From Azotobacter bryophylli (GTDB lineage: Bacteria > Pseudomonadota > Gammaproteobacteria > Pseudomonadales > Pseudomonadaceae): 64,000 nucleotides of DNA. The position numbers and the translations under genes are program-made. Under the pieces are notes generated by a model that saw only the letters and a list, made by a program, of their open reading frames with translations, did no database searches and was not told the origin of the DNA. The stretch spans positions 62,001 to 126,000 of the forward strand of contig NZ_JBHRSJ010000001.1 of the NCBI RefSeq assembly GCF_042643485.1, written 5' to 3'. Shown in pieces: positions 1 to 9,240 of the stretch (positions are counted from its first letter, which is position 1; each line of letters opens with the position of its first letter).

Positions 1-397
1 GCAGGCCGGTCGCCACCAGCGAGCCGAGGATCACCGCGATGCCCAGTGCCTGTGCGCCCAGCGGCTGGGGGTGGAGCAGGCGGTCGACGCCTTGCACGCC
101 GACGAGGATGGCGCTGACGCTGATGAACACGGCCTGGCCCAGTCCGGCCAGGGCCTCGGCCTTGCCGTGGCCGTAGCGGTGGTCCTCGTCCGCCGGCCGC
201 AGCGAATAGTGCACGGCCAGCAGGTTGATCAGGGAGGCGGCGCCGTCCAGCAGGGAGTCGGTCAGGCCGGCGAGCAGGCTGACCGAGCCGCTGAGCCACC
301 AGGCGACGGCTTTCGACAGGGCCAGGCTGAGGGCCACCACCAGCGCGGCGGCGGTGGCCAGGCGCATCAGGCGGGCATGATCGGGGCGAGTGGGCAT
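1..397 (-). CDS. Cation diffusion facilitator family efflux pump (FieF-like), partial
   Basis: The gene starts at the ATG at 397 and runs off the left edge, so only about 132 N-terminal residues are present. CDF proteins are inner-membrane antiporters that export divalent metals (Fe, Zn, Cd, Co). Visible are hydrophobic helices from about residue 11 to 65, the D47-SLL-D51 motif that forms the transport metal site in FieF, and the HRYGHGKAEAL loop (about 73-83) typical of this subfamily. The cytoplasmic C-terminal domain is outside the window. A second, His-rich CDF protein is encoded at 56833, so the genome has at least two. The metal specificity cannot be read from this fragment. Confidence 0.85.
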   Translation of the reverse strand, partial: MPTRPDHARLMRLATAAALVVALSLALSKAVAWWLSGSVSLLAGLTDSLLDGAASLINLLAVHYSLRPADEDHRYGHGKAEALAGLGQAVFISVSAILVGVQGVDRLLHPQPLGAQALGIAVILGSLVATGL

Positions 398-496
398 GGG
401 TTCGGATCGTCTAGGAAGCTGAATGCGCCATCATAACAGCGAAGCGGGGCGGTTTCGCCGGGCGCCGCGCTTTCCGCACGGGCGCCCGGCCGGCGA

Positions 497-913
497 TCAG
501 GCCGCCGGCGGCAGGCCGTAGGCGGCGAGCTGCTGCGGGCTGCCGTTGTGGCGGATCAGGCGCGGGTCGTCCAGCGGCAGGCTGTGCCCGGTCCGCTCCT
601 CGATCAGCGCCTTGAGCCGTTGCAGGTCCAGGTTGCCGTCGGCGTCGATGCTCTGCTGCAGGGTCTCCGGCGCCACCGTGTAGCGGCCGTGCGGCAGGTA
701 GATGGCGCCGCTGGCGAAGTCGACGCCGAAGGCGATCAGCCCGGGAATGACTAGAAAGAGAATGCCGATCGCGTCCAGGCCGGCCACCACCGGGTCGATC
801 TTGCCCTCGATCTGTCCTCGGCGGTCGGGGTAGATGATGGTGCCGCAGGCGCTCAGCTGGCTGACTAGGGCGACCGCCAGCAGGCCGGCTTGAATACGGA
901 AACGGATACGCAT
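497..913 (-). CDS. Small predicted lipoprotein, YceK-like
   Basis: This 138-residue protein begins with a signal peptide ending in a lipobox (LSAC at about 20-23), so the mature protein should start with a lipidated Cys, followed by GTIIYPDRRGQ. A second hydrophobic stretch (about 42-68) and the GVDFASGAIYLPHG segment resemble the small YceK/YidQ-type lipoproteins whose function is unknown. It is transcribed divergently from hrpB, and its start codon lies about 110 bases from the hrpB start. No enzymatic motif is seen. The lipoprotein call is firm from the signal; the family assignment is tentative. Confidence 0.7.
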   Translation of the reverse strand: MRIRFRIQAGLLAVALVSQLSACGTIIYPDRRGQIEGKIDPVVAGLDAIGILFLVIPGLIAFGVDFASGAIYLPHGRYTVAPETLQQSIDADGNLDLQRLKALIEERTGHSLPLDDPRLIRHNGSPQQLAAYGLPPAA

Positions 914-1022
914 GCTTCCCTCCTCTGGGATCGAAACCGGCGAACTATACCAAGGCCTTCGCTGCCGTGCCGCGGCGGCGTCTGCCGCGCCTTATAATCG
1001 CCGGCCTGCCGTGGAGTGCCCG

Positions 1023-3560
1023 ATGAATCCGCTACCCATAGACGCCGTCCTGCCCGCCCTGCGAGAGGCCCTGTCCCTGCACCACGAAGCCGTGCTCGAG
1101 GCTCCGCCCGGCGCCGGCAAGACCACCCGCGTGCCACTGGCCCTGCTCGACGAGCCCTGGCTGGCCGGGCAGCGCATCCTGATGCTCGAGCCGCGCCGGC
1201 TGGCCGCGCGGGCTGCCGCCGAGCGCCTGGCCGCCGAGCTGGGCGAGGCGGTCGGCGAGACGGTCGGCTACCGCATCCGCCTGGACAGCCGGGTCGGCCC
1301 GCGCACCCGTATCGAGGTGGTCACCGAGGGCATCCTCACCCGCCGCCTGCAGGACGACCCGGCGCTGGAGGGCGTCGGCCTGGTGATCTTCGACGAGTTC
1401 CACGAGCGCAGCCTGGACGCCGACCTGGCCCTGGCGCTGACCTTGAACGGCCGCGCCCTGCTGCGCGACACGCCGCTCAAGGTGCTGCCGATGTCCGCCA
1501 CCCTGGAGGGCGAGCGGCTGGCCGCGCTGCTGGACGATGCGCCGGTGGTGCGCAGCGAGGGGCGCATGTTCCCGGTGGAGATCCGTTGGGGGCGGCCCTA
1601 TCAGCCCGGCGAGCGAATCGAGCCGCGGGTGCTCGCCACGGTGCTGCAGGCGCTCGATGAGGAGTCCGGCAGCCTGCTGGTGTTCCTCCCCGGCCAGGCG
1701 GAGATCCGCCGCCTGCACGAGCAGCTGTCCGAGGCGCTGGCCGGACGCGCCGACGTCCTGCTCTGCCCGCTGCACGGCGAACTGGAGCTGGCTGCCCAGC
1801 GCGCCGCCATCGAGCCGGCCCCGGCCGGTATGCGCAAGGTGGTGCTGGCCACCAACATCGCCGAGACCAGCCTGACCATCGACGGCGTGCGGGTGGTGAT
1901 CGACGCGGGACTGGCGCGGGTGCCGCGCTTCGATCCCGGCAGCGGCATGACCCGCCTGGACACCCAGCGCATCTCCCGCGCCTCGGCGACCCAGCGCGCC
2001 GGCCGCGCCGGGCGCCTGGAGCCGGGCGTCTGCTACCGGTTGTGGTCGCAGGCCCAGCACGAGCAGCTGGCCGCCCACGACAGCCCGGAGATCCTCGCGG
2101 CCGATCTCGCCGGGCTGGCCCTGCAGCTGGCGCGTTGGGGCGTCACGCCGGCCGAACTCGCCTGGCTCGATGCGCCGCCGGCGGCCGCCTACGCCCAGGC
2201 CCGCGACCTGCTGGCCCGGCTCGGTGCGCTCAATGCCAACGGCAGCCTCAGCGCCCATGGACAGGCCATGGCCGGGCTGCCGGCGCATCCGCGCATCGCC
2301 CATCTGCTGCTGCGTGGCCAGACGTTGGGCCTCGGCGCGCTGGCCTGCGACGTCGCCGCGCTGCTCGGCGAGCGCGACATCCTGCGCGGACCTGACGCCG
2401 GCGCCGACCTGCACAGCCGGCTGGTCCTGCTGAGCGGCGCGGAAAGGGCCGGGCGCGGCGCCCAGCGGAGTGCCGCCCAAGGCGGCGTGCAGCGCGCCCG
2501 GCAGCTGGCCCGGCAGTACCGCGGCCTGCTGCCGAAGGCGGCGCAGGAGCGCGTTGGCGATCCGGACGATCCGCGCTGGCTCGGCGCGCTGCTGGCCTTC
2601 GCCTATCCGGATCGGGTCGCCCGCCAGCGCCGCCCCGGCGGCGGCGAGTACCGCCTGGCCAACGGCCGCGCCGCGCTGTTCGCCGAGCCCGATGCGCTGA
2701 TTAAGCACGAATGGCTGGTGATCGCCGACCTGGGCAGCCGCCAGGGCCAGCGCGAGGAGCGCATCTACCTGGCCGTCGAGCTCGATCCGGTGCTGTTCGA
2801 CGGGGTGCTGGCCGAGCAGGTGACGGTGCGCGACGAACTGGAGTGGGACGAGCGCGAGGGCGCGCTGCGCGCCGAGCGCCAGCGGCGGGTCGGCGAGCTG
2901 GTGCTGGAGCGCCAGGCGCTGCCGGGGCTGGACGAGGCGGCGCGCGGTCGGGCGCTGGTCGCCCTGGTGCGGCGCAAGGGCCTGGAGCTGCTGCCCTGGA
3001 CGCCCGAGCTGCGCCAGTGGCAGGCGCGGGTGGCGCTGCTGCGTCGTCTGGATCTGGCGGAAAAGGACGCCAGCGACTGGCCGGACGTCTCCGACGCGGC
3101 CCTGCTGGCGGGCCTGGAGGACTGGCTGGCGCCGTACCTCGGGCGGGTTTCGCGGCTCAGCCATTTCGCCGCGCTGGATCTGCCCGGCATCCTCGCCGCG
3201 CTGCTGCCCTGGCCGCTGCCGCCGCGCCTGGACGAACTGGCGCCGGTCGCCGTCGCCGTGCCCTCCGGTTCGCGCATCCGCCTGGACTACGCCGAGGAGC
3301 CGCCGGTGCTCGCCGTGCGCCTGCAGGAGCTGTTCGGACTGGCCGAGACGCCGCGCATCGCCGGCGGCCGGCTGGGGGTCAAGCTGCACCTGCTGTCGCC
3401 GGCGCGCCGGCCGGTGCAGGTGACCCAGGACCTGGCGAGCTTCTGGGCCAACACCTACGCCGAGGTGAAGAAGGACCTCAAGGGCCGCTATCCCAAGCAC
3501 TACTGGCCGGACGACCCGCTGGTCGCCGAGCCCACCGCCCGGGCCAAGCCGCGCAAGTAG
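1023..3560 (+). CDS. hrpB: ATP-dependent helicase HrpB
   Basis: An 845-residue DEAH-type helicase. Motif I APPGAGKTT is at 27-35, motif II DEFH at about 124-127 followed by ERSLD, motif III SATLEG after it, and motif VI QRAGRAGR at about 324-331. The long C-terminal part (about 480-845) is the HrpB-specific extension ending in the YAEVKKDLKGRYPKHYWPDD region, a hallmark of this family. An upstream in-frame ATG at 912 would add 37 residues with no family resemblance and would overlap the divergent lipoprotein gene, so the ATG at 1023 is chosen. The physiological role of HrpB is poorly defined; an RNA or ribonucleoprotein remodelling role is inferred from family. Confidence 0.93.
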   Translation: MNPLPIDAVLPALREALSLHHEAVLEAPPGAGKTTRVPLALLDEPWLAGQRILMLEPRRLAARAAAERLAAELGEAVGETVGYRIRLDSRVGPRTRIEVVTEGILTRRLQDDPALEGVGLVIFDEFHERSLDADLALALTLNGRALLRDTPLKVLPMSATLEGERLAALLDDAPVVRSEGRMFPVEIRWGRPYQPGERIEPRVLATVLQALDEESGSLLVFLPGQAEIRRLHEQLSEALAGRADVLLCPLHGELELAAQRAAIEPAPAGMRKVVLATNIAETSLTIDGVRVVIDAGLARVPRFDPGSGMTRLDTQRISRASATQRAGRAGRLEPGVCYRLWSQAQHEQLAAHDSPEILAADLAGLALQLARWGVTPAELAWLDAPPAAAYAQARDLLARLGALNANGSLSAHGQAMAGLPAHPRIAHLLLRGQTLGLGALACDVAALLGERDILRGPDAGADLHSRLVLLSGAERAGRGAQRSAAQGGVQRARQLARQYRGLLPKAAQERVGDPDDPRWLGALLAFAYPDRVARQRRPGGGEYRLANGRAALFAEPDALIKHEWLVIADLGSRQGQREERIYLAVELDPVLFDGVLAEQVTVRDELEWDEREGALRAERQRRVGELVLERQALPGLDEAARGRALVALVRRKGLELLPWTPELRQWQARVALLRRLDLAEKDASDWPDVSDAALLAGLEDWLAPYLGRVSRLSHFAALDLPGILAALLPWPLPPRLDELAPVAVAVPSGSRIRLDYAEEPPVLAVRLQELFGLAETPRIAGGRLGVKLHLLSPARRPVQVTQDLASFWANTYAEVKKDLKGRYPKHYWPDDPLVAEPTARAKPRK

Positions 3561-3567
3561 GCCCCGG

Positions 3568-4230
3568 CTACTGCGGCTCCGGCGCGGCTTCGCGCAGCAT
3601 GAACAGGCGGAACACGGTCACCGTGCCGAACAGCTGCAGGAAGCTGCTGGCGGCATCCAGCAGCAGGTTCGCGAGCAGCTCCGGGTGCTCGCCGAGCCGT
3701 TCGTGCAGCCAGCCGTCGAGCAGCCAGAACGGCAGCGTCACCACCAGCACGCAGAGCAGGATCGGCAGGAAATGCCCGCGGCTCAGGCGGAAGCTCTCCT
3801 TGACCGCCTCCAGCGGAGCCTGCCCGCGCAGCACCAGCAGGTAGTCGGCGAAGGCCAGCTTGACCATCACCCAGATCCCCGGCAGCAGCATCAGCGAGGC
3901 GCCGAGCATCACCAGCAGGGTGCTCAGCCCGGTCAGCAGCGCCAGCCGCGGCCACAGGCGCAGGGACTGGGCCAGCAGGTCGCCGTCGCGTGTCGGCAAA
4001 CCGCGGCTGCGGGCGTCGAGATAGAGGATCAGCGCGCCGTTGTAGAGCGGGTAGAACAGCAGGCCGAGCAGGACCTCCTGCAACGGCTCGCTCGAGGTGC
4101 CGCGCCAGCGTTCGAAGCCGAGCATGGCCAGGCTTTCCAGGCAGATCAGCGGCAGGCAGAGCCGGGCGATGGCGCCGAGATGGCGGATGTAGAAGTTCCA
4201 GGCGTCGCGCAGGATGGAGAGTGGATTCAT
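3568..4230 (-). CDS. YciC-family polytopic inner-membrane protein
   Basis: A 220-residue protein with about five or six hydrophobic segments (about 16-36, 52-72, 90-118, 120-135, 155-175, 185-205). The pattern of paired helices, the start MNPLSILRDAW and the internal SFRLSRGHFLPIL segment resemble the YciC/UPF0259 family of membrane proteins of unknown function. It lies tail-to-tail with hrpB, with only 7 bases between their stop codons, and 27 bases downstream of the binding-protein gene on the same strand, so it may be co-transcribed with it. No catalytic residues are recognisable. Confidence 0.7.
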   Translation of the reverse strand: MNPLSILRDAWNFYIRHLGAIARLCLPLICLESLAMLGFERWRGTSSEPLQEVLLGLLFYPLYNGALILYLDARSRGLPTRDGDLLAQSLRLWPRLALLTGLSTLLVMLGASLMLLPGIWVMVKLAFADYLLVLRGQAPLEAVKESFRLSRGHFLPILLCVLVVTLPFWLLDGWLHERLGEHPELLANLLLDAASSFLQLFGTVTVFRLFMLREAAPEPQ

Positions 4231-4257
4231 CGGCAGGTTTCGGGCGGGCTGGGGGCG

Positions 4258-5088
4258 TCACTGTAGCCCATCGGCCGGCTCGTGGGCGAGCGGCGGCGGC
4301 CGCAGCTGGTCGAGCCCGGCCTCGCGCAACACCGCCTGCTCGATCCGCTTCAGATCGCCGTTGCGCTGCATGCGCTGCAGCACCTGCTCCAGCGGCTGCA
4401 CCAGATCGGCGTGACGCCGGTTGAGCAGGTGATGCATCTGGTAACGCTCCAGTGCCGGCCCCACCGGACGGATGTTCCGCAGGTCGTCGCGCCGGCGCAG
4501 CACCAGCATCGCCGAGTAGTACTCCTCCACATGGACGTCGACGCGCCCGGCGGCCAACTTCACCAGGCCGTTCTCCACGCCGTTGGAGGCGGAGTTCCGC
4601 GGGTTGCCCTTCAGCCGCAGCGCCGGGCCGACCTTGCCGTGCTCGTAGCCCACCTTGTAGGGCGCCAGGCTCTCCCAGTCGCGCACCTCGAGGGGCCGGG
4701 TGGCGAAGGCCACCACATCGGCGTGCCACAGCGGCGGATCGATGCGGATCAGCTCGCCGGCCAGGTCGCCGGTCTGATCGGCGGTCTGCCGCGAGCGGCA
4801 CAGTTCGCCATCGATGTGGCCCTCGCGGGCTTCCAGCAGGGAGCGGGCGGACGGGCTGAGGTGCACCTGGATGCGGATTCCCAGTTGGCCATAGGCTTCG
4901 CGCAGCACCCGTTCGCAGATGCGCACCAGGGGCGTGGAGGTATCCTGGAAGGAACCGAAGGTCAGCAGGCCGTCCGTGCGGGCCGGCTGGGCGGCGGCGG
5001 GCAGCGCGCACAGGAGACAGAGCCAGAAGGCCCCGAGGCGGGAGGCCAGGCACGGGTGGCGGCGAAGAGGAGCGTGGACTGCGGACAT
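4258..5088 (-). CDS. Periplasmic solute-binding protein, family 3-like
   Basis: A 276-residue secreted protein. The N-terminus MSAVHAPLRRHPCLASRLG is followed by a hydrophobic core and a LPAAAQPA cleavage region, a type I signal. The mature part begins LLTFGSF, then TPLVRICERVLREAYGQLGI, matching lobe 1 of family 3 solute-binding proteins, and includes a second-lobe segment with LVKLAAGRVDVHVEEY. No ABC permease or ATPase gene lies next to it, as in many Pseudomonas orphan binding proteins. The ligand is unknown. The longer in-frame ORF reaching back to 5490 runs into rhlE and lacks a signal peptide, so the ATG at 5088 is preferred. Confidence 0.75.
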   Translation of the reverse strand: MSAVHAPLRRHPCLASRLGAFWLCLLCALPAAAQPARTDGLLTFGSFQDTSTPLVRICERVLREAYGQLGIRIQVHLSPSARSLLEAREGHIDGELCRSRQTADQTGDLAGELIRIDPPLWHADVVAFATRPLEVRDWESLAPYKVGYEHGKVGPALRLKGNPRNSASNGVENGLVKLAAGRVDVHVEEYYSAMLVLRRRDDLRNIRPVGPALERYQMHHLLNRRHADLVQPLEQVLQRMQRNGDLKRIEQAVLREAGLDQLRPPPLAHEPADGLQ

Positions 5089-5217
5089 GGTCGCTCTGCC
5101 TGGGATATCCGGAAAGTGTAGCGGGGCCGGGGAGAGGGCGCCGGCCCGCAGCTTTCCCGGCAAGGGGCGAGGCTTCCGGGTACACTGGCGCCCCGTTTTT
5201 TCCTGCCGGTTGCCGCC

Positions 5218-6555
5218 ATGACCTTCGCCTCCCTGGGCCTGATCGAACCGCTGTTGCGGACCCTGGAAACCCTCGACTACCGCACCCCGACGCCGGTGCA
5301 GAGCCAGGCGATTCCCGCCGTGCTCAAGGGCCGCGACCTGATGGCGGCGGCGCAGACCGGCACCGGCAAGACCGCCGGCTTCGCCCTGCCGCTGTTGCAG
5401 CGTCTGACCCTGGAAGGCCCCAAGGTGGCGGGCAACTCGGTGCGCGCCCTGGTGCTGGTGCCGACCCGCGAACTGGCCGAGCAGGTGCACGAGAGCTTCC
5501 GCACCTACGGCAGGGATCTGCCGCTGCGCACCTACGCGGTGTACGGCGGGGTGAGCATCAACCCGCAGATGATGGCCCTGCGCAAGGGCATCGACGTGCT
5601 GGTGGCCACCCCCGGGCGGCTGCTCGACCTGTACCGGCAGAACGCGGTGCGTTTCGAGCAGCTGCAGGCGCTGGTGCTGGACGAGGCCGACCGCATGCTC
5701 GACCTGGGGTTCGCCCGTGAGCTGGACGAGCTGTTCTGCGCCCTGCCGAAGAAGCGCCAGACCCTGCTGTTCTCCGCCACCTTCTCCGACGCCATCCGCC
5801 AGATGGCCGGGGAGCTGCTGCGTGATCCGCTATCGGTCGAGGTCAGCCCGCGCAACGCTGCGGCGAAGACGGTGAAGCAGTGGCTGATCCCGGTGGACAA
5901 GAAGCGCAAGGCCGAGCTGTTTCTGCACCTGCTGGCGGAGCGGCGCTGGGGGCAGCTGCTGGTGTTCGCCAAGACCCGCAAGGGCGTCGACCAACTGGTC
6001 GACGAGCTGCAGGCCCAGGGCGTCGCCGCCGACTCGATCCACGGCGACAAGCCCCAGCCGGCGCGTTTGCGCGCCCTGGAGCGGTTCAAGGCCGGCGAGG
6101 TGATGATCCTGGTGGCCACCGACGTGGCGGCGCGCGGGCTGGACATCCAGGACCTGCCGCTGGTGGTCAACCTGGATCTGCCGATCGTCGCCGAGGACTA
6201 CGTGCACCGCATCGGCCGTACCGGCCGGGCCGGGGCCAGCGGCGAAGCGGTCTCGCTGGTCTGCGCCGACGAGGTCGAGCAGCTGGCGGCCATCGAGACG
6301 CTGACCGGCCAGCTGTTGCCGCGCCGCGAGGAGCCGGGCTTCAGCCCCGATCACCGGGTGCCGCAGACCGCCCTCGGCGGCGCCGTGCTGAAGAAGCCGA
6401 AGAAGCCCAAGCAGAAGGCCGTCCCCGGCGCGTCTAGCAAGGGCAAGATCCATCTGGGCAACTGGTTCGATGCCAGCGAGAAGCCGGCCGCCAAGGCGGT
6501 GCGCAAGGTGCCGAGCCTGTCGGCGCCGCGCCCGGCGAAGAAGAAAAAGCCCTGA
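5218..6555 (+). CDS. rhlE: DEAD-box ATP-dependent RNA helicase RhlE
   Basis: A 445-residue DEAD-box helicase. The Q motif region TPTPVQSQAIP is at about 23-33, motif I AQTGTGKT at 46-53, motif II DEAD at 155-158, motif III SAT soon after, and motif VI HRIGRTGR at about 330-337. The C-terminal tail from about 385 is rich in Lys, Ala and Pro, as in RhlE proteins, and probably adds RNA affinity. Family members unwind short RNA duplexes and act in ribosome assembly and RNA decay, especially in the cold. A second DEAD-box helicase, RhlB-like, is encoded at 60963-62399. Confidence 0.93.
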   Translation: MTFASLGLIEPLLRTLETLDYRTPTPVQSQAIPAVLKGRDLMAAAQTGTGKTAGFALPLLQRLTLEGPKVAGNSVRALVLVPTRELAEQVHESFRTYGRDLPLRTYAVYGGVSINPQMMALRKGIDVLVATPGRLLDLYRQNAVRFEQLQALVLDEADRMLDLGFARELDELFCALPKKRQTLLFSATFSDAIRQMAGELLRDPLSVEVSPRNAAAKTVKQWLIPVDKKRKAELFLHLLAERRWGQLLVFAKTRKGVDQLVDELQAQGVAADSIHGDKPQPARLRALERFKAGEVMILVATDVAARGLDIQDLPLVVNLDLPIVAEDYVHRIGRTGRAGASGEAVSLVCADEVEQLAAIETLTGQLLPRREEPGFSPDHRVPQTALGGAVLKKPKKPKQKAVPGASSKGKIHLGNWFDASEKPAAKAVRKVPSLSAPRPAKKKKP

Positions 6556-6587
6556 GCGCCCTTGGCAGGTAGTTTTTCAACGGCCTG

Positions 6588-7817
6588 CTAGCGGCCCAGC
6601 CAGCGCAGCATCCCCTGCGCCGCGGCGCGGCCGCTGGCGAAGCAGGCGGTGAGCAGGTAGCCGCCGGTGGGCGCCTCCCAGTCGAGCATCTCGCCGGCGC
6701 AGAACACTCCGGGCAGGCCGCGCAGCATCAGGTTGTCGTCCAGCGCCGCGAAGGTCACGCCGCCGGCGCTGCTGATCGCCTCGTCCAGCGGCCGCGGGCG
6801 GACCAGCGCCAACGGTAGCGCCTTGATCCGCGCCGCCAGGCGCTGCGGCTCGGCGAAGTCTTCCCGGGACGTCAGCTCGCGCAGCAGGGCGGCCTTGGCG
6901 CCGTCGATGCCCAACTGGCCGCTCAGGTGCTTGGCCATGGAGCGCGAGCCGCGCGGCTTGGCCAGGGCCTTTTCGATCTTCTCCGGCGCATGCTGCGGCA
7001 GCAGGTCGATGAACAGGGTGGCCGCGCCTTCGGCATCGATCCGCTCGCGAATCGTTGCGGACAACGCATAGACCAGGCTGCCCTCGACGCCGCCGGCGGT
7101 CAGCACGAACTCGCCGACCCGGGGCGGCAGCCCTTCCAGAGCCAGGGCCACGTTCTTCAGCGGCGCGCCGGCGAACTTCTCGCGCAGGTGTTCGCTCCAG
7201 CCGGCCACGTCGAAGCCGCAGTTGGCCGGCTGCAGCGGGGCGACGCTCACGCCGCGCGCGGCCAGCAACGGCACCCAGGCGCCGTCCGAGCCCAGCTTCG
7301 CCCAGCTGCCGCCGCCCAGGGCGAGCAGCGTGGCGTCGGCTGGCACGCTGCGCTCGCCCTCCGGCGTATCCAGCCGCAATTCGCCGACTGGGCTCCAGCC
7401 CAGCCAACGGTGGCGGGTGTGGATGGCCACGCCGGCTTCGCGCAGGCGCTTGAGCCAGGCGCGCAGCAGAGGCGCGGCTTTCATGTCGGTGGGGAAGACC
7501 CGGCCGGAGGTGCCGACGAAGGTGTCGATGCCCAGGTCGTGAATCCACTGGCGCAGCTCGTCGGCGCCGAAGCCCTCCAGCAGCCGCCCGATCTCACCGC
7601 GTCTGGCGCCGTAGCGGGAGAGGAAGGGCTCGCGCGGCTCGGAGTGGGTGATGTTCATCCCGCCGACCCCGGCCAGCAGGAACTTGCGGCCCACCGACGG
7701 CATGCGCTCGTACAGGTCGACGCGCAGCCCGGCCCGGCTCAGCACCTCGGCGGCCATCAGACCGGCGGGGCCGCCGCCGACGATGGCGACCGAAGGGGAA
7801 GAGGGGGCGGCAGACAT
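6588..7817 (-). CDS. BaiN/HI0933-family FAD-dependent oxidoreductase (TIGR03862 type)
   Basis: A 409-residue flavoprotein. The dinucleotide-binding motif VAIVGGGPAGLMAAEVLSRAG is near the N-terminus, followed by the acidic residue at the end of the second strand (DLYERM) and the GRKFLLAGVGGMNITH segment characteristic of the HI0933/BaiN family. A second glycine-rich FAD segment, GVFCAGEMLDWEAPTGGY, lies near the C-terminus. The ATG at 7817 has a GGAG a few bases upstream; the in-frame ATG at 7853 has none and adds 12 residues. Substrate is unknown. The gene points toward rhlE, leaving 32 bases between the stop codons. Confidence 0.82.
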   Translation of the reverse strand: MSAAPSSPSVAIVGGGPAGLMAAEVLSRAGLRVDLYERMPSVGRKFLLAGVGGMNITHSEPREPFLSRYGARRGEIGRLLEGFGADELRQWIHDLGIDTFVGTSGRVFPTDMKAAPLLRAWLKRLREAGVAIHTRHRWLGWSPVGELRLDTPEGERSVPADATLLALGGGSWAKLGSDGAWVPLLAARGVSVAPLQPANCGFDVAGWSEHLREKFAGAPLKNVALALEGLPPRVGEFVLTAGGVEGSLVYALSATIRERIDAEGAATLFIDLLPQHAPEKIEKALAKPRGSRSMAKHLSGQLGIDGAKAALLRELTSREDFAEPQRLAARIKALPLALVRPRPLDEAISSAGGVTFAALDDNLMLRGLPGVFCAGEMLDWEAPTGGYLLTACFASGRAAAQGMLRWLGR

Positions 7818-7876
7818 GGCGGCTCCGGGCAGGCAAGAGGGAGGGGCGCGCATTCTACCCTGTCGGGACGGCCGAG

Positions 7877-8794
7877 TTAGCCCTGCAGCTCCTGCCAGAG
7901 CCGGGCTGCGCTGTGGTGGAGGATGCCGTGGCGGCGGGCCAGCGCGGCCCGGTCCCTGTCGTAGCCGCCGCCGATCAGGCCGACCACCGGGATGTCCCGT
8001 TCCAGGCAGTGGCGCAACACGGCCTGGTCGCGGGCGGCGAGGCCGGCGTCGGTCAGCGCCAGGTAGCCGAGGGCGTCGTCCCGGTGCACGTCGACGCCGG
8101 CGTCGTAGAGCACGATGTCCGGCTGATAGAGTGGCAACAGGTAGTTCAGGGTGTCGTCGACCACCTTCAGGTAGTCGGCGTCGCCCGTGCCGCGGGGCAG
8201 GCCGATGTCCCAGTCGCTTTTGGCCTTGTGCGCCGGGAAGTTCTGCTCGCAGTGCAGGGACACGGTGACCGCGTCCGCCACCTCTTCGAGGATGCGCGCG
8301 GTGCCGTCGCCCTGGTGCACGTCGCAGTCGAAGATCAGCACCCGCCCGACGCGGCCGCTTTCCAGCAGGTAGCGGGCGATCACCGCCAGGTCGTTGAAGA
8401 TGCAGAAGCCCGAGGCATGATCGTAGTGAGCGTGGTGGGTGCCGCCGGCCAGGTGGCAGGCCAGGCCGTGCGAGAGGGCCAGCTCAGCGGCCAGCAGCGA
8501 GCCGCCCACCGCCAGCAGGGTGCGCCGGGCCAGGGCCGGCGACCAGGGCAGGCCGAGGCGGCGCAGCTCTTCGCGGCTCATGTCGCCGCTGCAGTAGCGC
8601 TCGATGTAACCGCGCTCGTGCGCCAGGGCGAGGATATCCGCCGGGCAGGGCTGCGGGCGGTGCAGGAGCTCGTCGCGGGTCAGGCCGACGTCGACCAGGT
8701 GGTCGCGCAGCAGACGGAACTTCTCCATGGGGAAGCGGTGGCCGGGCGGCAGCGGCGGGCTATAGTCGTCGTGGTAGACCAGCGGCAGGGGCAT
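7877..8794 (-). CDS. Histone deacetylase-superfamily (AcuC/HDAC-like) amidohydrolase
   Basis: A 305-residue member of the arginase/deacetylase fold. The active-site His pair is in GGTHHAHYDHASGFC, the zinc ligands are in FDCDVHQGDGTA (Asp and His) and in YDAGVDVHRDDALG (Asp), and the N-terminus VYHDDYSPPLPPGHRFPMEK is standard for bacterial homologues. Such enzymes remove acyl groups from small amides, acetylpolyamines or proteins; the substrate here is not predictable. It lies 59 bases upstream of the flavoprotein gene on the same strand, so the two may be co-transcribed. Confidence 0.88.
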   Translation of the reverse strand: MPLPLVYHDDYSPPLPPGHRFPMEKFRLLRDHLVDVGLTRDELLHRPQPCPADILALAHERGYIERYCSGDMSREELRRLGLPWSPALARRTLLAVGGSLLAAELALSHGLACHLAGGTHHAHYDHASGFCIFNDLAVIARYLLESGRVGRVLIFDCDVHQGDGTARILEEVADAVTVSLHCEQNFPAHKAKSDWDIGLPRGTGDADYLKVVDDTLNYLLPLYQPDIVLYDAGVDVHRDDALGYLALTDAGLAARDQAVLRHCLERDIPVVGLIGGGYDRDRAALARRHGILHHSAARLWQELQG

Positions 8795-8846
8795 GGCGGG
8801 ACTCGCGAGGCGGGGGCCGGAGTATGGCGGCCGGCCGCGACCGGAC

Positions 8847-9083
8847 TCAAGCCGACTCGATGCGGATGTCGCTGACCCCGAGTTCGTCCGTGCGGCTCGC
8901 CAGGCTCGGCCGGGTGGGCGTCTCCCAGGGCGCGTCCTCGGCGATCTGCAGCTCGGGGATGTGCTTGAGCAGGACCCGCAGGCGCGCCTGGTCCAGGGTC
9001 GGCGGCTCGAAGCCTTCCATGTTCAGGGCGTCGGCTCTGCCGTTGATGCAGTAGCGGATGGTGTAATGCTTGAGAGTAGTCAT
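8847..9083 (-). CDS. Conserved hypothetical small protein
   Basis: A 78-residue soluble protein starting MTTLKHYTIRYCINGRADA and ending with GVSDIRIESA. It contains no signal peptide, membrane segment or Cys cluster, and I do not recognise a domain. An upstream in-frame ATG at 9128 would add 15 residues, but the ATG at 9083 has a GGAG-like sequence (from GGAGTACCC) just upstream and gives the more natural start. It is followed on the same strand by the HDAC-like gene after 52 bases, and it is divergent from the RIO kinase gene. Confidence 0.6.
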   Translation of the reverse strand: MTTLKHYTIRYCINGRADALNMEGFEPPTLDQARLRVLLKHIPELQIAEDAPWETPTRPSLASRTDELGVSDIRIESA

Positions 9084-9240
9084 AGGGTACTCCGGTCGGT
9101 ACGTGTAACATTCGACCCTCTGTGCCATTTCCCTGTGCGGCGACTCATCGATTTTCCGGGCCTGGCGGGTCCATTGCCGTACAAGGGGCGCGTGCCCGCC
9201 GACCTAGCCATTGTAAAGAAAGGATTGCAGATTCACGCTG

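Noticed and set aside
71..436. A 121-codon plus-strand ORF with low-complexity Ala/Gly/Arg-rich sequence
   Set aside because: It lies opposite the start of the cation diffusion facilitator gene and has the composition of a GC-rich shadow frame.
1032..3500. An 822-codon minus-strand ORF opposite hrpB
   Set aside because: The length is due to GC-rich codon use; the protein is a low-complexity Gln/Arg/Gly string without any domain, while the plus strand holds all helicase motifs.
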